Below, in pieces: positions 62,596 through 64,000 of a DNA stretch of 64,000 bases (position 1 is its first letter; the number at the start of each line of letters is the position of its first letter). Location of the stretch: positions 6,571,001 to 6,635,000 of the forward strand of contig NZ_FNTD01000004.1 of NCBI RefSeq assembly GCF_900104815.1, in the 5' to 3' direction. Made by a program: the position numbers and the translations under genes. This DNA is from Streptomyces misionensis. GTDB lineage: Bacteria > Actinomycetota > Actinomycetes > Streptomycetales > Streptomycetaceae. The notes under the pieces are model-generated. The model was not told where the DNA came from, ran no database searches, and worked only from the letters and a program-made list of their open reading frames with translations.

Positions 62596-63728
62596 CGCGC
62601 GTCAACTCCCTTGTTCTGCAAGGACTTCGCCACCGCGTCCAGCAGGTCCTGCCAGGCCGTCTCGAACTTGGCGACGCCCTCGTCCTCCAGCTGCTGGACG
62701 ACCTCGTCGTAGGAGATGCCGAGCCGCTCGACCGCGTCGAGGTCGGCGCGGGCCTGCGCGTAGCCGCCGGTCACCGTGTCGCCGGTGATCTCGCCGTGGT
62801 CGGCGACGGCGTTCAAGGTGGCCTCCGGCATGGTGTTGACCGTGCCCGGCGCGACGAGTTCGTCCACATACAGGGTGTCCTTGTACGCGGGATCCTTCAC
62901 ACCGGTGGACGCCCACAGCGGGCGCTGCTTGTTCGCCCTGTCACCGGACAGCGCCAGCCAGCGGTCCGAGGAGAAGACCTCCTCGTACGCCTCGTAGGCC
63001 AGCCGGGCGTTGGCGAGGGCCGCGCGGCCCTTGAGGCCGAGGGCCTCCTCGGTGCCGAGGGCGGTCAGCCGCTTGTCGATCTCGGAGTCCACGCGGGAGA
63101 CGAAGAACGAGGCCACCGAGTGGATCGTCGACAGGTCGATGCCGCGCTCACGGGCCTTCTCCAGGCCGGCCAGGTAGGCGGCCATGACCTCGCGGTAGCG
63201 CTCCAGCGAGAAGATCAGCGTGACGTTGACGCTGATACCGAGCCCGACGACCTCGGTGATCGCGGGCAGGCCCGCCCTGGTCGCCGGGATCTTGATCATC
63301 ACGTTGGGGCGGTTGACCAGCCAGGCCAGCTGCTTGGCCTCGGCGACGGTCGCCGCGGTGTCGTGGGCGAGGCGGGGGTCGACCTCGATGGAGACCCGGC
63401 CGTCACGGCCGTCCGTCGCCCGGTACACGGAGTCCAGTATGTCGGCGGCGTCCCGCACGTCGGCGGTCGTCATCATCCGCACCGCCTCGTCGACGGTCAC
63501 CCCGCGCACCGCCAGGTCCGTGAGCTGCTCCTCGTAGCCCTCGCCGGAGCCGATGGCCGCCTGGAAGATCGACGGGTTGGTGGTGACACCGACGGCGCTG
63601 CCGCTCGCCACCAGCGCGGCGAGGCTGCCCGAGGTGATCCGCTTGCGGGACAGGTCGTCCAGCCAGATGGACACACCCTCGTCGGCAAGGCGCTTGAGGG
63701 CTCCCGGGGTCGCGATTGCTTCGGTCAC
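62592..63728 (-). CDS. tal: Transaldolase
   Basis: This 378-residue (GTG 63728) class I transaldolase has the family motif [13 protein letters not shown], the Schiff-base Lys in VMIKIPAT and [14 protein letters not shown] start at ATG 63737 would add three residues (MRI); neither has a strong ribosome binding site, but the purine-rich AGAAAGATGAGA favours GTG. It is of the longer actinobacterial form. It moves a dihydroxyacetone unit between sugar phosphates in the non-oxidative branch. It lies 28 bases after tkt and overlaps zwf by 4. Confidence 0.95.
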   Translation of the reverse strand: MTEAIATPGALKRLADEGVSIWLDDLSRKRITSGSLAALVASGSAVGVTTNPSIFQAAIGSGEGYEEQLTDLAVRGVTVDEAVRMMTTADVRDAADILDSVYRATDGRDGRVSIEVDPRLAHDTAATVAEAKQLAWLVNRPNVMIKIPATRAGLPAITEVVGLGISVNVTLIFSLERYREVMAAYLAGLEKARERGIDLSTIHSVASFFVSRVDSEIDKRLTALGTEEALGLKGRAALANARLAYEAYEEVFSSDRWLALSGDRANKQRPLWASTGVKDPAYKDTLYVDELVAPGTVNTMPEATLNAVADHGEITGDTVTGGYAQARADLDAVERLGISYDEVVQQLEDEGVAKFETAWQDLLDAVAKSLQNKGVDAR

Positions 63729-63756
63729 GATTCTCATCTTTCTGTGTGCGTCGGTG

Positions 63757-64000
63757 TCAGGCGCGCGCGGCGGCGAGCGACTCGCGGGCCGCCGCGGCGA
63801 CGTTCTCAGGGGTGAAGCCGAACTCGGCGAACAGCGTCTTGGCGTCGGCGGAGGCGCCGAAGTGCTCCAGCGAGACGATCCGCCCCGCGTCGCCGACATA
63901 CCGGTACCAGGTCAGTCCGATCCCGGCCTCGACCGCGACCCGGGCCTTCACGGCCGGCGGCAGCACCCGCTCGCGGTAGGCGCGCGGCTGCTCCTCGAAC
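63757..64000 (-). CDS. tkt: Transketolase, C-terminal end only
   Basis: The last ~80 residues of a transketolase are encoded here; the gene continues past the window. [41 protein letters not shown] and [12 protein letters not shown] are the typical C-terminal domain. Transketolase uses thiamin diphosphate to move two-carbon units. It is the most upstream gene seen of the tkt-tal-zwf-opcA-pgi-gnd operon. Confidence 0.95.
   Translation of the reverse strand, partial: FEEQPRAYRERVLPPAVKARVAVEAGIGLTWYRYVGDAGRIVSLEHFGASADAKTLFAEFGFTPENVAAAARESLAAARA

Overview
The window is high-GC actinobacterial chromosome, almost certainly Streptomyces. Supporting signs are very strong third-position G/C bias, frequent GTG starts and ATGA/GTGA stop-start overlaps, a conservon (cvn) operon, many ROK, TetR, LysR and WYL regulators, an OpcA-type glucose-6-phosphate dehydrogenase partner, and a linked tkt-tal-zwf-opcA-pgi-gnd block typical of Streptomyces. 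There is no phage, IS element, CRISPR array or rRNA. One tRNA gene (Leu, anticodon GAG) is present.

Layout. 1-1.2 kb: 3' part of a KAS III (FabH-like) gene, then tRNA-Leu with a good terminator. 1.24-1.89 kb: no convincing gene. 1.9-6.4 kb: conservon cvnABCD plus a cytochrome P450 whose K-helix ExxR is ExxW, as in the CYP157 family. 6.6-7.9 kb: a convergent, canonical P450. 8.0-10.2 kb: divergent LysR regulator and MFS exporter around two perfect palindromes. 10.2-10.9 kb: broken maleylpyruvate-isomerase-like gene. 10.9-21.2 kb: a catabolic locus with a Dpp-type ABC transporter and ROK kinase on the minus strand, facing a ROK repressor, M81 metallopeptidase and CutC on the plus strand. 21.3-24.9 kb: 2H phosphoesterase, NdgR-like IclR regulator, M1 aminopeptidase-like lipoprotein. 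24.9-31.8 kb: an acetate block on one strand (LytS/LytTR two-component pair, small membrane protein, ActP-like symporter, SatP-like channel, acetyl-CoA synthetase).

31.9-35 kb: VOC protein and WYL regulator separated by a perfect 33-bp palindrome, then an NCS1 permease. 34.9-42.1 kb: a six-gene minus-strand operon (ATP-grasp ligase, radical SAM enzyme, second ATP-grasp, 3-mercaptopyruvate sulfurtransferase-like protein, MFS exporter, PLP C-S enzyme). It looks like a compact, unassigned small-peptide or sulfur-metabolite pathway and is the best candidate here for something undescribed. 42.5-46.4 kb: DUF4157 protein with two HExTH motifs, ASCH protein, sedolisin-type secreted protease. 46.8-51.4 kb: sugar ABC transporter plus GH1 beta-glucosidase. 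51.4-57.5 kb: beta-lactamase-fold secreted protein, YcnI copper-related pair, FMN/F420-fold protein, frameshifted 3-hydroxyisobutyrate-dehydrogenase-like gene with a divergent TetR and two perfect 18-bp operators, another TetR, histidine phosphatase. 57.5-64 kb: pentose phosphate operon gnd-pgi-opcA-zwf-tal-tkt (tkt runs off the end).

All calls are from reading the sequence and recalling family motifs; no database search was run.
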